A stretch of DNA of 64,000 bases from Streptomyces spiralis (GCF_014654675.1 NZ_BNBC01000006.1:218638-282637); one strand, 5' to 3'. Positions 8,099-17,106 are shown, counted from the first letter of the stretch. Notes: generated by a model not told the origin, from the sequence alone. Program-made: numbers and translations.

Positions 8099-9496
8099 TC
8101 AGAGCGTGCGCAGCAGCACCGCCGGCTGCTCCACGCAGTCGGCCACGTAGCGCAGGAAGCCACCCGCCGTACCCCCGTCGCACACCCGGTGGTCGAAGGT
8201 GAGCGAGAGCTGGACGACCTGCCGCACCGCCAGCTCGCCCTCGTGCACCCAGGGCTTGGGGACGATTCGGCCGACGCCGAGCATCGCGGCCTCGGGGTGG
8301 TTGACGATCGGTGTGGAGCCGTCGACGCCGAACACTCCGTAGTTGTTCAACGTGAAGGTGCCACCGGTGAGTTCCCCGGGGGTGAGGGTGCCCGCGCGGG
8401 CTGCCTCGGTCAGCCGGGCGAACTCGGCGGTCAGCGACTCGGCGTCCCGCGCGTGCGCGTCCCGTACGACGGGAACGACCAGCCCGCGCTCGGTCTGCGC
8501 GGCGAAGCCCAGGTGCACCCGGTCCAGCCGCACGATCTCCCTGGCCTCCATGTCGACCGTGGAGTTGAGCTCGGGGTAGCGGGCGAGGGCGGCGGTGCAG
8601 ATCCGGGCGAGCAGCGCGAGCAGGGAGACCTTCGGTCCGGCCGCCGCGTTCATGGCCGTCCGGGCGCGCATCAGCTCCGTCGCGTCGGCGTCGACCCAGC
8701 AGGTCGCGTCCGGGATCTCGCGGCGGCTCCGGGAGAGCTTGTCGGCGACGGCGCCGCGGACACCCTTGAGCGGGATCCGGGTGCCGGCGGCGGCCGGGCT
8801 CTGCGCCGGGGCCGGCGCGGACGCGGACGCGGCGGACGCTGCGAACGCGGCCGTCGGACCTGCCGGGACCGTCGGGGCCGGCGTCTTCGCCGTACGGCCC
8901 GGTGCCGTCCCGGCCCTGAACGCGCCCTCGACGTCCGCGCGCAGGATCAGCCCGTCGGGCCCGGAGCCCGACAGCCGACGCAGGTCCACGCCGTACTCCC
9001 GGGCGAGCCGGCGCACCAGCGGGGAGATCACGGGGACGGGGCCGTCGGCGGGCCGCTCGGCACGCTCGGCCACCGCCGGCACGATCACGGAGTGCGGGGC
9101 CGGGGCCGAGGGGGCCGCTGCCCCGTCCGGCCGCGGCGCGCTCGGGGTGGGCCGTATCCTGCGGCGGCGCGCCGGCGGCGCACCCGTGCCGTAACCGACC
9201 AGGACGTTGCCGGAGCCGCCGGACTCGCCCTCGGCGGCCGGTTCGGACGCCTCCCCGACCGCGACCGTCAGCAGCGGGGCACCCACGGGAAGTTCCGTGC
9301 CCTCCTCGCCGAAGCGGGCCGTGACCACACCGCCGTAGGGGCAGGGCACCTCGACCATCGCCTTGGCCGTCTCGACCTCGACGACCGGCTGGTCGACGGC
9401 CACGACGTCGCCCACCTCGACCAGCCAGCGGACGATCTCCGCCTCGGTGAGCCCCTCCCCGAGGTCGGGGAGCTTGAACTCCAGCACCTGTGCCAT
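8099..9496 (-). CDS. bkdC: Branched-chain 2-oxoacid dehydrogenase E2 (lipoamide acyltransferase)
   Basis: A 465-residue E2 core. It has one N-terminal lipoyl domain (about 1-80, lipoyl-lysine in VETAKAMVEV), an Ala/Pro linker, a peripheral-subunit-binding domain (about 165-205: ISPLVRRLAREYGVDLRRL), an Ala/Pro linker, and the catalytic acyltransferase domain (about 235-465) with the active-site SLTFDHRVCDGG near the C-terminus. Start ATG 9496 shares one base with the bkdB stop. With bkdA and bkdB it converts branched 2-oxoacids from Val/Leu/Ile to acyl-CoAs, the starter units of iso/anteiso fatty acids and some polyketides. Last gene of the operon. Confidence 0.93.
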   Translation of the reverse strand: MAQVLEFKLPDLGEGLTEAEIVRWLVEVGDVVAVDQPVVEVETAKAMVEVPCPYGGVVTARFGEEGTELPVGAPLLTVAVGEASEPAAEGESGGSGNVLVGYGTGAPPARRRRIRPTPSAPRPDGAAAPSAPAPHSVIVPAVAERAERPADGPVPVISPLVRRLAREYGVDLRRLSGSGPDGLILRADVEGAFRAGTAPGRTAKTPAPTVPAGPTAAFAASAASASAPAPAQSPAAAGTRIPLKGVRGAVADKLSRSRREIPDATCWVDADATELMRARTAMNAAAGPKVSLLALLARICTAALARYPELNSTVDMEAREIVRLDRVHLGFAAQTERGLVVPVVRDAHARDAESLTAEFARLTEAARAGTLTPGELTGGTFTLNNYGVFGVDGSTPIVNHPEAAMLGVGRIVPKPWVHEGELAVRQVVQLSLTFDHRVCDGGTAGGFLRYVADCVEQPAVLLRTL

Positions 9497-10500
9497 CAGC
9501 TCTCGGCCTCCCACTGCAGACGCGCCACGGCGTCCAGGATCCGGTCGACGCCGGGCAGGTGGTGCCGCTCCAGCATCGGCGGCGGGTAGGGGACGTCGAA
9601 CCCGGCCACGCGCAGCACCGGCGCCTCCAGGTAGTGGAAGCAACGCTCCGTGACACGGGCGGCGATCTCCCCGCCCGGGCCGCCGAAGCCACCCGACTCG
9701 TGCACGACGACCGCGCGTCCGGTGCGCCGGACCGACGCGCACACCGTCTCGTCGTCGAACGGCACCAGCGAGCGCAGGTCGACGACTTCCAGCTCCCAGC
9801 CCTCGCCCAGGGCCGCCTCGGCGGCTTCGAGGCAGACGGGCACGGACGGGCCGTAGGTGATGAGTGTGGCGCTCCTGCCGGTGCGCCGCACCACCGCGCG
9901 GCCGATCGGTTCAACGGTCTGCGGGTCGTCCGGGTTCCAGGAGTCCTTCGACCAGTACAGCCGCTTGGGTTCGAGGAAGACGACGGGGTCGTCGGAGGCG
10001 ATGGCGGCGCGCAGCAGCCCGTAGGCGTCGGCGACGGTCGCAGGCGTGACGACATGCAGCCCCGGAGTCGCCATGTAGTACGCCTCGGAGGCGTCGCTGT
10101 GGTGCTCGACGCCGCCGATGCCGCCGCCGTAGGGGATGCGGATGGTCAGGGGCAGAGGCATCTTCCCGCGCGTGCGGTTGCGCATCTTCGCGACATGGCT
10201 GACGAGCTGTTCGAACGCCGGGTAGGCGAAGGCGTCGAACTGCATTTCGACGACCGGGCGCAGGCCGTACATCGCCATGCCGACGGCGGTGCCGAGGATG
10301 CCGGCCTCGGCCAGCGGGGTGTCGGTGCAGCGGTCCTCGCCGAACTCCTTGGCGAGTCCGTCGGTGACGCGGAAGACGCCGCCGAGGGTGCCGACGTCCT
10401 CGCCCATGACGTGCACGGCGGGGTCGGCGGCCATCGCGTCGCGCAACGCGCGCGTGAGGGCCTGGGCCATGGTGGCCGGCTTGAGGGCGACGGTGCTCAT
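9496..10500 (-). CDS. bkdB: Branched-chain 2-oxoacid dehydrogenase E1 beta
   Basis: A 334-residue transketolase-like beta subunit. It has the conserved GEDVGTLGGVFRVTDGL N-terminal segment and the VEMQFDAFAYPAFEQLVSH pyrimidine-domain region. The C-terminal transketolase domain carries LEVVDLRSLVPFDDETV and the VVHESGGFGGPG motif. It pairs with the E1 alpha chain encoded directly upstream (4-bp ATGA overlap) to form the alpha2beta2 thiamine-dependent dehydrogenase. Full length; homologues of branched-chain specificity are about the same size. Start ATG 10500. Confidence 0.94.
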   Translation of the reverse strand: MSTVALKPATMAQALTRALRDAMAADPAVHVMGEDVGTLGGVFRVTDGLAKEFGEDRCTDTPLAEAGILGTAVGMAMYGLRPVVEMQFDAFAYPAFEQLVSHVAKMRNRTRGKMPLPLTIRIPYGGGIGGVEHHSDASEAYYMATPGLHVVTPATVADAYGLLRAAIASDDPVVFLEPKRLYWSKDSWNPDDPQTVEPIGRAVVRRTGRSATLITYGPSVPVCLEAAEAALGEGWELEVVDLRSLVPFDDETVCASVRRTGRAVVVHESGGFGGPGGEIAARVTERCFHYLEAPVLRVAGFDVPYPPPMLERHHLPGVDRILDAVARLQWEAES

Positions 10501-11636
10501 CGGGCGGTGCCCTCCTCCGCCTCGGCCGCCAGCTCGGCCCGCAACAGTGCCTGCTGCTCGCGCAGTTGCGGAGTCGGCTCGGCATAGACGTGGGCGAACA
10601 GGTCCATCGGGTCGAGCACCGGGTCCTGGTTCATGTGTTCGCGCAGCCGCGCGGCCATCGTCTCGGCCTCCTCGCGGACGGCCGCCATCTTGTCCTCGTC
10701 GATCAGCCCGCGGCCGGTCAGCTCGCGCTCCAGCAGCTGGACCGGGTCGTGGCCACGCCAGGCCTCGACCTCGGCCTCGCCCCGGTAGCGGGTGGCGTCG
10801 TCGGCGTTGGTGTGGGCGTCGATGCGGTACGTCACGGCCTCGACCAGGGTGGGACCGCCTCCCGCACGCGCGTGCCGTACGGCGTCGGTGAGCACCTCGT
10901 GGACGGCGGCGGCGTCGTTGCCGTCCACCAGCCGGCCCGGCATGCCGTACCCGACGGCCTTGTGGGCCAGGGAGGGCGCCGCGGTCTGCTTGGCGAGCGG
11001 GACGGAGATGGCGAAGCCGTTGTTCTGCACGAGGAAGACGACCGGGGCCTGCCAGACGGCGGCGAAGTTCAGCGCCTCGTGGAAGTCGCCCTCGCTGGTG
11101 CCGCCGTCGCCGACCATCGCCAGCGCCACCACGTCGTCGCCCTTGAGGCGGGCGGCGTGGGCGAGGCCGACGGCGTGCGGCAACTGGGTGGCGAGCGGCG
11201 TGGACAGCGGGGCGACACGGTGCTCGTAGGGGTCGTAGCCCGTGTGCCAGTCACCGCGCAGCAGCGTGAGGGCCTCGACGGGGTCCACTCCGCGTGCCAC
11301 GACGGCGAGCGTGTCGCGGTAGCTGGGGAAGAGCCAGTCGCGCTCCTCGAGCGCGAGCGCGGCGGCGACCTCGCAGGCCTCCTGGCCGGTGCTGGAGGGG
11401 TAGACGGCGAGCCGGCCCTGCTTGGTCAGGGCGGTGGCCTGCGCGTTGTAGCGGCGGCCGAGGACCACCTGCGCGTACAGACGGCGCAGCAGCTCCGGAT
11501 CGGCCTTCCCGGCCGCGTCCGTCCCCAGCACGCGGTAGGGCTCCGCGTCGGGCAGCAGCGGCGCGGGGTCGGTACGGGGCTGCCAGGCGGGCGGCGGTGA
11601 TGGCCGGTAGGCACCCCGCTGCTCCATGACCGTCAT
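10497..11636 (-). CDS. bkdA: Branched-chain 2-oxoacid dehydrogenase E1 alpha
   Basis: A 379-residue thiamine-diphosphate-binding subunit. The ThDP motif is GDGGTSEGDFHEALNFAA ending in QNN about 30 residues later. The phosphorylation-loop region YRIDAHTNADDATRYR and the single E1 alpha chain length favour branched-chain rather than pyruvate substrates. First gene of bkdABC. A good ribosome-binding site (GAGGAGGTG) precedes ATG 11636; Met4 is an in-frame alternative. The promoter region 11637-11810 is shared with a divergent Lrp-type regulator and contains the ACCGA-N4-TCGGT operator at 11696-11709. Confidence 0.94.
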   Translation of the reverse strand: MTVMEQRGAYRPSPPPAWQPRTDPAPLLPDAEPYRVLGTDAAGKADPELLRRLYAQVVLGRRYNAQATALTKQGRLAVYPSSTGQEACEVAAALALEERDWLFPSYRDTLAVVARGVDPVEALTLLRGDWHTGYDPYEHRVAPLSTPLATQLPHAVGLAHAARLKGDDVVALAMVGDGGTSEGDFHEALNFAAVWQAPVVFLVQNNGFAISVPLAKQTAAPSLAHKAVGYGMPGRLVDGNDAAAVHEVLTDAVRHARAGGGPTLVEAVTYRIDAHTNADDATRYRGEAEVEAWRGHDPVQLLERELTGRGLIDEDKMAAVREEAETMAARLREHMNQDPVLDPMDLFAHVYAEPTPQLREQQALLRAELAAEAEEGTAR

Positions 11637-11695
11637 GACGGCACCTCCTCGTGGGAGCGGCTACGGAGGCGCATCGGCTGTGACCCGCCTCACCT

Positions 11696-11709
11696 ACCGA
11701 TTGTTCGGT
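11696..11709. promoter_or_regulatory. PaaR-type operator upstream of bkdA / lrp gene
   Basis: ACCGATTGTTCGGT has perfect 5-bp half-sites ACCGA/TCGGT, identical in layout to the sites at 14513 and 19646. It lies about 60 bp upstream of bkdA and about 100 bp upstream of the divergent Lrp gene. It probably binds the TetR protein encoded at 12321-12911. Confidence 0.75.
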
Positions 11710-11743
11710 CGTCGGCACATTTTGGCTACAGGCGGCCCCAGGC

Positions 11744-11752
11744 TGTGGACAA
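11744..11752 (-). other. DnaA box in the bkd control region
   Basis: TGTGGACAA is the exact reverse complement of the Streptomyces DnaA box TTGTCCACA. It lies in the bkdA/Lrp divergent intergenic region. A single perfect 9-mer could be chance, but similar boxes occur at the other two operator-bearing control regions. Confidence 0.55.
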
Positions 11753-11810
11753 ACGGTTCTGCACAGCGTGGGATGGACGCAGTACGTCCATGGTAGAGAG
11801 GCGGGGGGAC

Positions 11811-12308
11811 ATGGCTCCTGAACAAATGGCCGAAAGCCCGGACGGCGCCGCCCCGCCGCCGCCCCGCCCGCTGGACTCCGTGGACCAGGACATCCTGCAG
11901 ATGCTCCAGTCGGACGGCCGCGCATCGATACGGTCGGTGGCCGAACGTGTCCACGTCTCGCGCGCCAACGCCTACGCCCGCATCAACCGCCTCATCGAGG
12001 ACGGTGTCATCCGCGGCTTCGGAGCCCGCGTCGACCATGAACGCGCCGGGCACGGCACGTCCGCCTACATCACGCTCAAGATCGTGCAGAACTCCTGGCG
12101 CACCGTGCGCGAGCAGCTGCGCCGATTGCCCGGCGCCTCCCACATCGCCCTGGTCGGCGGCGACTTCGACGTCCTGCTGCTGGTGCACACGCCGGACAAC
12201 CGGGCACTGCGCGAGCTGGTGCTGACCCGGCTCCAGGCCATCCCCGAAGTGCTGAGCACGCGCACGCTGCTGGTGTTCGAGGAGGAGGACCTGGAACCGG
12301 AGCGTTGA
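11811..12308 (+). CDS. Lrp/AsnC-family transcriptional regulator (BkdR-like)
   Basis: A 165-residue regulator. After a 20-residue Pro-rich leader it has the AsnC helix-turn-helix (about 25-75: LDSVDQDILQMLQSDGRASIRSVAERVHVSRANAYARINRL, seen in parts) and a RAM/AsnC ligand-binding domain (about 85-160). Start ATG 11811 follows a purine-rich GCGGGGGGAC; an upstream in-frame ATG at 11745 exists but adds non-conserved residues. Divergent orientation to bkdA and homology to BkdR suggest that it controls branched-chain 2-oxoacid dehydrogenase expression in response to an amino acid. The effector is inferred, not seen. Confidence 0.9.
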   Translation: MAPEQMAESPDGAAPPPPRPLDSVDQDILQMLQSDGRASIRSVAERVHVSRANAYARINRLIEDGVIRGFGARVDHERAGHGTSAYITLKIVQNSWRTVREQLRRLPGASHIALVGGDFDVLLLVHTPDNRALRELVLTRLQAIPEVLSTRTLLVFEEEDLEPER

Positions 12309-12320
12309 ACGCGTGCCGGA

Positions 12321-12911
12321 TCAGCCCTCCTTGCGCAGACCGCCGAAGACCAACTGCGCCACCGCGTCCGCCACTTCCCGCTCGCTCATGCCCCGGCCGT
12401 CCGGCCGGTACCACTCCACGATCGAGTTGATCATCCCGAACACGAGGCGGGTCGCCAGCCGCACCTCCACGTCACCGCGCACGTCACCGTCGGCCGCCGC
12501 CGCCTTCAGCAGTTCGGCCACCCGGTGGTCGAACTCGCGCCGCCGCTCCAGCGCCCACCGCTCGGTCACGGTGTTGCCGCGCACCCGCAGCAGCAGCGTC
12601 ACGTACGGCAGTTCGGCGATGAGCACCTCGACCATCCGGCGCACGACGTACTGCAGGCGCTCGGCGGCGGGCCCCACACGCGCGTGCTCCTCGTCGAGGA
12701 TCCCGAAGAGCCCGTCCAGCGCCCTGGTGACAGCTCGGCGCAGCAGCTCCTCCTTGCCGGCGACGTGGTGGTAGATCGACGACTTGGAGATGCCGGCGGC
12801 CTTGGACAGGTGCTCCATGGAGGTGCCGTCGTAGCCGCGTTCGTTGAAGACCCGCACCGCCACGGACAGCAGCGTCTCGGGCGTGTACGTGTCGCGCCGG
12901 GCCGTGGTCAT
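12321..12911 (-). CDS. TetR-family regulator, probable phenylacetate repressor (PaaR-like)
   Basis: A 196-residue TetR protein. The N-terminal helix-turn-helix (about 10-55) includes VRVFNERGYDGTSMEHLSKAAG and KSSIYHHVAGKEELL; the remainder is the helical ligand-binding/dimer domain. It starts at ATG 12911, overlapping the 3-hydroxyacyl-CoA dehydrogenase stop by 4 bp, so the two are co-transcribed. The gene sits among paa and bkd genes, and a palindromic operator is shared by three neighbouring promoters. Actinobacterial PaaR repressors of this family respond to phenylacetyl-CoA. Identification as PaaR is therefore strong inference, not proven. Confidence 0.88.
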   Translation of the reverse strand: MTTARRDTYTPETLLSVAVRVFNERGYDGTSMEHLSKAAGISKSSIYHHVAGKEELLRRAVTRALDGLFGILDEEHARVGPAAERLQYVVRRMVEVLIAELPYVTLLLRVRGNTVTERWALERRREFDHRVAELLKAAAADGDVRGDVEVRLATRLVFGMINSIVEWYRPDGRGMSEREVADAVAQLVFGGLRKEG

Positions 12912-14422
12912 GAGATGCCCTCCCGCTTCTCGGAGGCGTAGGCGTGCCGGTACAGCGCGAGGGACGGGGCGTAGCGTCCGGACGGGTCACGCAGGTGCAG
13001 GTCGTCCAGCAGCCCGTAGGCCCAGGTCCGGCCGAGGCGGCGGCTCCACTCGAAGGGGCCGAGGGGGTAGTTGACGCCCAGCCGCATCGCGGTGTCGATG
13101 TCCTCCTCGGTGGCCACGCCCTTGGCGACGGCATCGTGCGCCAGGTCGACGATCCGGGCCACCGTCCGGGCGACGATCATTCCGGGGACGTCCCCGATGA
13201 CGCTGACGTCCTTGCCGAGGGCCTGGAACAGGCCGGTGGACTCCGCGAGGGTCTGCGGTGAGGTGTCCTGGGAGGCGGACAGGGCGATGCGGGTGGCCCT
13301 GCGGTAGTCGAGCGCCAGGTCGAAGTAGACGACGTCGCGGAACTCGACCGAGGTCTGCCCGTCGGCGAGGACCAGCTGGCCGCCGCCCGGCAGCACCAGC
13401 CGGGTGCCGTTCTCCTCGTCCTCCTCACGGACCGGGATGCCCGCCTCGCGGATCAGCGCCAGCAGCTCCGACGCGGGCCCCAGGTCGCCCTCCGCGACGA
13501 CGTACGCGGGTGGCTGCGCCCGCTCGGCGGTGTGCGGCTCGGGGCGCTCGGCGCCGTCGCCGTAGTCGTACCACCCGTGGCCGCTCTTGCGGCCGAGTCG
13601 GCCGGACTCGACCAGGCGGCGCTGGGCGAGCGAGGGCGTGAAGCGCACGTCCTGGAAGAAGGAGCGCCACACGGAGTGCGTCACGGACTCGTTGACGTCC
13701 TGGCCGATGAGGTCGGTCAGCTCGAAGGCGCCCATCTTGAACCCGCCGGACTCGCGCAGGACCGCGTCGATGGTGGCGGGGTCGGCGGCCTGGGACTCCA
13801 GGACGGCGAAGGCCTCGGCGTAGAAGGGGCGCGCGATGCGGTTGACGATGAAGCCGGGGGTGTCGGCGCAGGCGACCGGGGTCTTGCCCCAGGCGCGGGC
13901 CGTCTCGTACGCGCGCGTGGCCGACGTGACGTCGGTGGCGAACCCGGAGACCACCTCCACCAGCGGCATCAGCGGGGCCGGGTTGAAGAAGTGCAGGCCC
14001 ACGAAGCGGCCCGGGTTGCGCAGCGCCCCGCCGATGGCGGTCACCGACAGCGACGAGGTGTTGGTGGCGAGCAGGCAGTCGTCGGTGACGACGCCCTCCA
14101 GTTCCGTCAGCAGCTCCTGCTTGACGTCCAGCCGCTCCAGGACGGCCTCGACGACCAGGGAGCAGTCCGCGAGCTCGGTCAGGCTCTCGGCGGGCTTCAG
14201 CCGGACGCGGGCCGCGTCCCGGTCGGCGCCGGTGAGCCGGTCCTTCTCGACGAGCCGGTCGAGCCGGGCACCGATCGCGGCGGCCGCCTCCTGGGCCCGC
14301 CCCGGCACGGCGTCGTACAGGCGTACGGAGTGGCCGGCGACCAGCGCGACCTGGGCTATGCCCTGGCCCATGGTGCCGGTGCCGACGACGGCCACGGGGC
14401 TGCTGAGGTCGAGTGCTGTCAT
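12908..14422 (-). CDS. paaH: 3-hydroxyacyl-CoA dehydrogenase (PaaH-type)
   Basis: A 504-residue NAD-dependent enzyme. The N-terminal NAD-binding domain (about 8-185) starts with VAVVGTGTMGQGIAQVALVAGH. A first 3HCDH C-terminal domain (about 188-290) contains NRIARPFYAEAF and GGFKMGAFELTDLIGQDVN. After a linker comes a second, degenerate pair of domains (about 310-495) ending in a 3HCDH segment with NYPLGPFEW. This double arrangement is typical of PaaH, which oxidises 3-hydroxyadipyl-CoA late in phenylacetate degradation. Start ATG 14422 is set by GGGAGG 9 bp upstream. It is followed by the TetR gene; the promoter region carries the operator 14513-14526. Confidence 0.92.
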   Translation of the reverse strand: MTALDLSSPVAVVGTGTMGQGIAQVALVAGHSVRLYDAVPGRAQEAAAAIGARLDRLVEKDRLTGADRDAARVRLKPAESLTELADCSLVVEAVLERLDVKQELLTELEGVVTDDCLLATNTSSLSVTAIGGALRNPGRFVGLHFFNPAPLMPLVEVVSGFATDVTSATRAYETARAWGKTPVACADTPGFIVNRIARPFYAEAFAVLESQAADPATIDAVLRESGGFKMGAFELTDLIGQDVNESVTHSVWRSFFQDVRFTPSLAQRRLVESGRLGRKSGHGWYDYGDGAERPEPHTAERAQPPAYVVAEGDLGPASELLALIREAGIPVREEDEENGTRLVLPGGGQLVLADGQTSVEFRDVVYFDLALDYRRATRIALSASQDTSPQTLAESTGLFQALGKDVSVIGDVPGMIVARTVARIVDLAHDAVAKGVATEEDIDTAMRLGVNYPLGPFEWSRRLGRTWAYGLLDDLHLRDPSGRYAPSLALYRHAYASEKREGIS

Positions 14423-14445
14423 GTGCGCGATCCTCCCGCACGGCG

Positions 14446-14500
14446 TTTTCCACAGATGCGGCGGACCCCCCGGGCCCGACTTTTCCACAGACGCGGCGGA
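14446..14500 (+). repeat. Two 20-bp direct repeats with DnaA-box-like cores
   Basis: TTTTCCACAGATGCGGCGGA (14446-14465) recurs with one change (T to C at position 12) at 14481-14500, 35 bp apart. Each begins with TTTTCCACA, one mismatch from the DnaA box TTGTCCACA. They lie in the paaH/paaN divergent control region, next to the PaaR-type operator. Confidence 0.8.
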
Positions 14501-14504
14501 CCAC

Positions 14505-14532
14505 TTGCCCCGACCGATCGTTCGGTTACTCT
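14505..14532 (+). promoter_or_regulatory. Probable paaN promoter with operator in the spacer
   Basis: TTGCCC (14505-14510) and TACTCT (14527-14532) are separated by 16 bp. The spacer contains the whole ACCGA-N4-TCGGT palindrome, so a bound repressor would directly block RNA polymerase. Confidence 0.55.
14513..14526. promoter_or_regulatory. PaaR-type operator in the paaH/paaN divergent region
   Basis: ACCGATCGTTCGGT has half-sites ACCGA and TCGGT. It is flanked by further partial symmetry (CCG before, TACTC after) similar to the longer consensus described for actinobacterial PaaR. It probably represses paaN to the right and paaH plus the TetR gene itself to the left. Confidence 0.8.
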
Positions 14533-14615
14533 AACTCTGACCGGCTGTCCCTGCCCATGTTTCTGCCAGGTCATGAGCTCGACGAGGAGCTCTTGAGACG
14601 AGGAGTTGGTCCCGC

Positions 14616-16307
14616 ATGGCCGCCGAACTGACCACGCACGAGCTGATCGCCCGCCACCGGCCCACTCTCGACCAGGCGCTGGAAGCGATCCGCACGCGCG
14701 CGTACTGGTCGCCCCACCCCGAGCACCCCAAGGCCTACGGGGAGCACGGCAGCCTGGACGCGGCCGCCGGCAAGGCCGCCTTCGACGCCCTCCTGGGCAC
14801 CCGCCTGGACCTCGGCCAGCCCGGCACCGACGACTGGGTCGGCGGCGAGGTCTCGCCGTACGGCATCGAGCTGGGCGTGACCTACCCGCACGCGGACATC
14901 GACGTACTGCTGCCGGCCATGAAGGCCGGCCAGGGCGCCTGGCGCGACGCGGGCGCCGAGACCCGCGCGGTGGTCTGCCTGGAGATCCTCAAGCGGATCA
15001 GCGACCGGACGCACGAGTTCGCGCACGCGGTCATGCACACCTCCGGCCAGGCCTTCATGATGGCGCTCCAGGCGGGCGGCCCCCACGCCCAGGACCGCGG
15101 TCTGGAAGCGGTGGCGTACGCGTACGCGGAGCAGGTCCGCACGCCCGGGACCGCCGAGTGGACCAAGCCGCAGGGCAAGCGCGAACCGCTCGCCCTCACC
15201 AAGCAGTTCACGCCGGTCCCGAGGGGTGTCGCACTCGTCATCGGCTGCAACACCTTCCCGACGTGGAACGGCTACCCGGGCCTGTTCGCCTCCCTGGCCA
15301 CCGGCAACGCGGTCCTGGTCAAGCCCCACCCGCGCGCGGTGCTGCCGCTCGCGCTCACGGTGAAGATCGCCCGCGAGGTGCTGACCGAGGCCGGCTTCGA
15401 CCCGAACCTGGTGGCCCTCGCCGCCGAGCGCCAGGGGGAGGGCATCGCCAAGACGCTCGCCACCCGCCCGGAGATCAGGATCATCGACTACACGGGCTCC
15501 ACCGCCTTCGGCGACTGGCTGGAGGCCAACGCCCGCCAGGCACAGGTCTACACCGAGAAGGCCGGCGTCAACACGGTGCTCGTGGAGTCCACCGACGACT
15601 ACAAGGGGATGCTCTCCAACCTGGCCTTCTCGCTGTCCCTGTACAGCGGCCAGATGTGCACCACCCCGCAGAACCTGCTGATCCCCCGTGCGGGCATCCG
15701 CACCGACCAGGGCCCCAAGTCTTTCGACGAGGTGACGGCCGACCTCGCGAAGGCGGTCGACGGCCTGCTCGGCGACGACGCCCGCGCGAACGCCCTGCTG
15801 GGCGCGATCGTCAACCCGGACGTCAAGGCCCGCCTGGAGGCCGCGGCGTCCCTCGGGGAGGTCGCCCTCGCCTCCCGCGAGATCACCAACCCCGACTTCC
15901 CCGGCGCGGTCGTCCGTACGCCGGTGATCGTGAAGCTGGACGGCGCAAAGCCGGACGACGAGGCCGCCTACATGAGCGAGTGCTTCGGCCCCGTCTCCTT
16001 CGCCGTCGCCGTCGACTCGGCCGCCGACGCGGTGGAGCTGCTGCGGCGCACGATCCGCGACAAGGGCGCCATGACGGTGGGCGCCCACACGACCGACGAG
16101 GAGGTCGAGCGGGCGGTGCGCGAGGTGTGCCTCGAGGAGGCCGCCCAGCTGTCGCTGAACCTCACCGGCGGGGTGTACGTCAACCAGACGGCCGCCTTCT
16201 CCGACTTCCACGGGTCGGGCGGCAACCCGGCGGCCAACGCCGCCCTGTGCGACGGCGCCTTCGTGGCCAACCGCTTCCGGGTCGTGGAGGTCCGCCGCGA
16301 GGCGTAG
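14616..16307 (+). CDS. paaN: Phenylacetate degradation aldehyde dehydrogenase PaaN
   Basis: A 563-residue aldehyde-dehydrogenase-family protein of the PaaN subtype. Recognisable parts are the N-terminal THELIARHRPTLDQALEAI segment, the nucleotide-binding VIGCNTFPTWNGYPGLFASL and GNAVLVKPHPRAVLPLAL, the DYTGSTAFGDWL region, and the presumed catalytic Cys in SGQMCTTPQNLL. It lacks the C-terminal MaoC hydratase domain of E. coli PaaZ, so a separate hydratase is needed for ring cleavage of oxepin-CoA. Start ATG 14616 follows GAGGAG about 12 bp upstream. Divergent from paaH and under the same operator. Confidence 0.93.
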   Translation: MAAELTTHELIARHRPTLDQALEAIRTRAYWSPHPEHPKAYGEHGSLDAAAGKAAFDALLGTRLDLGQPGTDDWVGGEVSPYGIELGVTYPHADIDVLLPAMKAGQGAWRDAGAETRAVVCLEILKRISDRTHEFAHAVMHTSGQAFMMALQAGGPHAQDRGLEAVAYAYAEQVRTPGTAEWTKPQGKREPLALTKQFTPVPRGVALVIGCNTFPTWNGYPGLFASLATGNAVLVKPHPRAVLPLALTVKIAREVLTEAGFDPNLVALAAERQGEGIAKTLATRPEIRIIDYTGSTAFGDWLEANARQAQVYTEKAGVNTVLVESTDDYKGMLSNLAFSLSLYSGQMCTTPQNLLIPRAGIRTDQGPKSFDEVTADLAKAVDGLLGDDARANALLGAIVNPDVKARLEAAASLGEVALASREITNPDFPGAVVRTPVIVKLDGAKPDDEAAYMSECFGPVSFAVAVDSAADAVELLRRTIRDKGAMTVGAHTTDEEVERAVREVCLEEAAQLSLNLTGGVYVNQTAAFSDFHGSGGNPAANAALCDGAFVANRFRVVEVRREA

Positions 16308-16338
16308 GACGCGCTTGGAGAACAGCGCCGGCCGCTCG

Positions 16339-17106
16339 TCAGAGTGCGCCCCCGGTCGCACTCCAGTGGTACAGCGTCATCGCGACACTGGTGGCGAGGT
16401 TGTAGCTGGAGACCTGGGGGCGCATCGGCAGGGCCACCAGATGGTCGGTCCGCTCCCGGAGCTCGGCGGACAGGCCGCTGCGCTCGGAGCCGAAGGCGAG
16501 CACGGCGTCGTCGGGCAGCTTCAGCCCGCGGATGTCCTCGCCCTCCGGGTCGAGCGCGAACAGCGGCCCGGGCGGGAGCTCGTCCACGGCCAGCCGCTCC
16601 ACGGCCGTCGCGAAGTGCAGCCCCGCCCCGCCGCGCACCACCGTCGGGTGCCAGGGGTCGAGGGTGCCGGTGGTGACCACCCCGGTCGCCCCGAAACCGG
16701 CGGCCAGCCGGATCACCGCACCCGCGTTGCCCAGGTTGCGCGGCTGGTCCAGGACGACGACCGGCGCGCCGCGAGGCGTGTGCTCCAGCGCCCGCAGGTT
16801 CGCCTCCCGGGAGGGCCGTAGCGCGAGCGCGGCCACGGCGGTGGGATGCGGACGCGGCACCAGAGCGGCGTACGTGTCCCCGGACACCTCGGTGAGCAGG
16901 GCGTCCAGGGTGTCCCGGACGTCCGGGGCCAGCTCCTCGGCGAGGGCGAGCGCCGCTCCCCGGTCGGCGGTGACGGCCACCGGCACCTCGGCCCCGAAGC
17001 GCACCGCGTGCTTGAGGGCGTGGAAGCCGTCGAGCAGCACGGTGGGCGCGGGGCCGTCGGCGAGCCGGCGCCAGGCGCGCACGGGGTCGGGTACGGGGTC
17101 CGTCAT
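16339..17106 (-). CDS. TrmH/SpoU-family RNA 2'-O-methyltransferase
   Basis: A 255-residue protein. The N-terminal substrate-binding region (about 1-105) is followed by the SPOUT knot domain with its three motifs: VLDQPRNLGNAGAVIRLAAG, VLAFGSERSGLS and MRPQVSSYNLATSVAMTLY. It should methylate a ribose in tRNA or rRNA with S-adenosylmethionine; the exact target cannot be told from sequence. Start ATG 17106 overlaps the stop of the HTTM gene (ATGA), making it the third gene of a DUF5819-HTTM-trmH unit. It converges on paaN with 31 bp between stops. Confidence 0.9.
   Translation of the reverse strand: MTDPVPDPVRAWRRLADGPAPTVLLDGFHALKHAVRFGAEVPVAVTADRGAALALAEELAPDVRDTLDALLTEVSGDTYAALVPRPHPTAVAALALRPSREANLRALEHTPRGAPVVVLDQPRNLGNAGAVIRLAAGFGATGVVTTGTLDPWHPTVVRGGAGLHFATAVERLAVDELPPGPLFALDPEGEDIRGLKLPDDAVLAFGSERSGLSAELRERTDHLVALPMRPQVSSYNLATSVAMTLYHWSATGGAL

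Noticed and set aside
14571..16361. Long open frame antisense to paaN (596 residues)
   Set aside because: A GC-codon shadow: Gly/Arg/Val/Asp-rich, no domain, and exactly opposite a clear aldehyde dehydrogenase.
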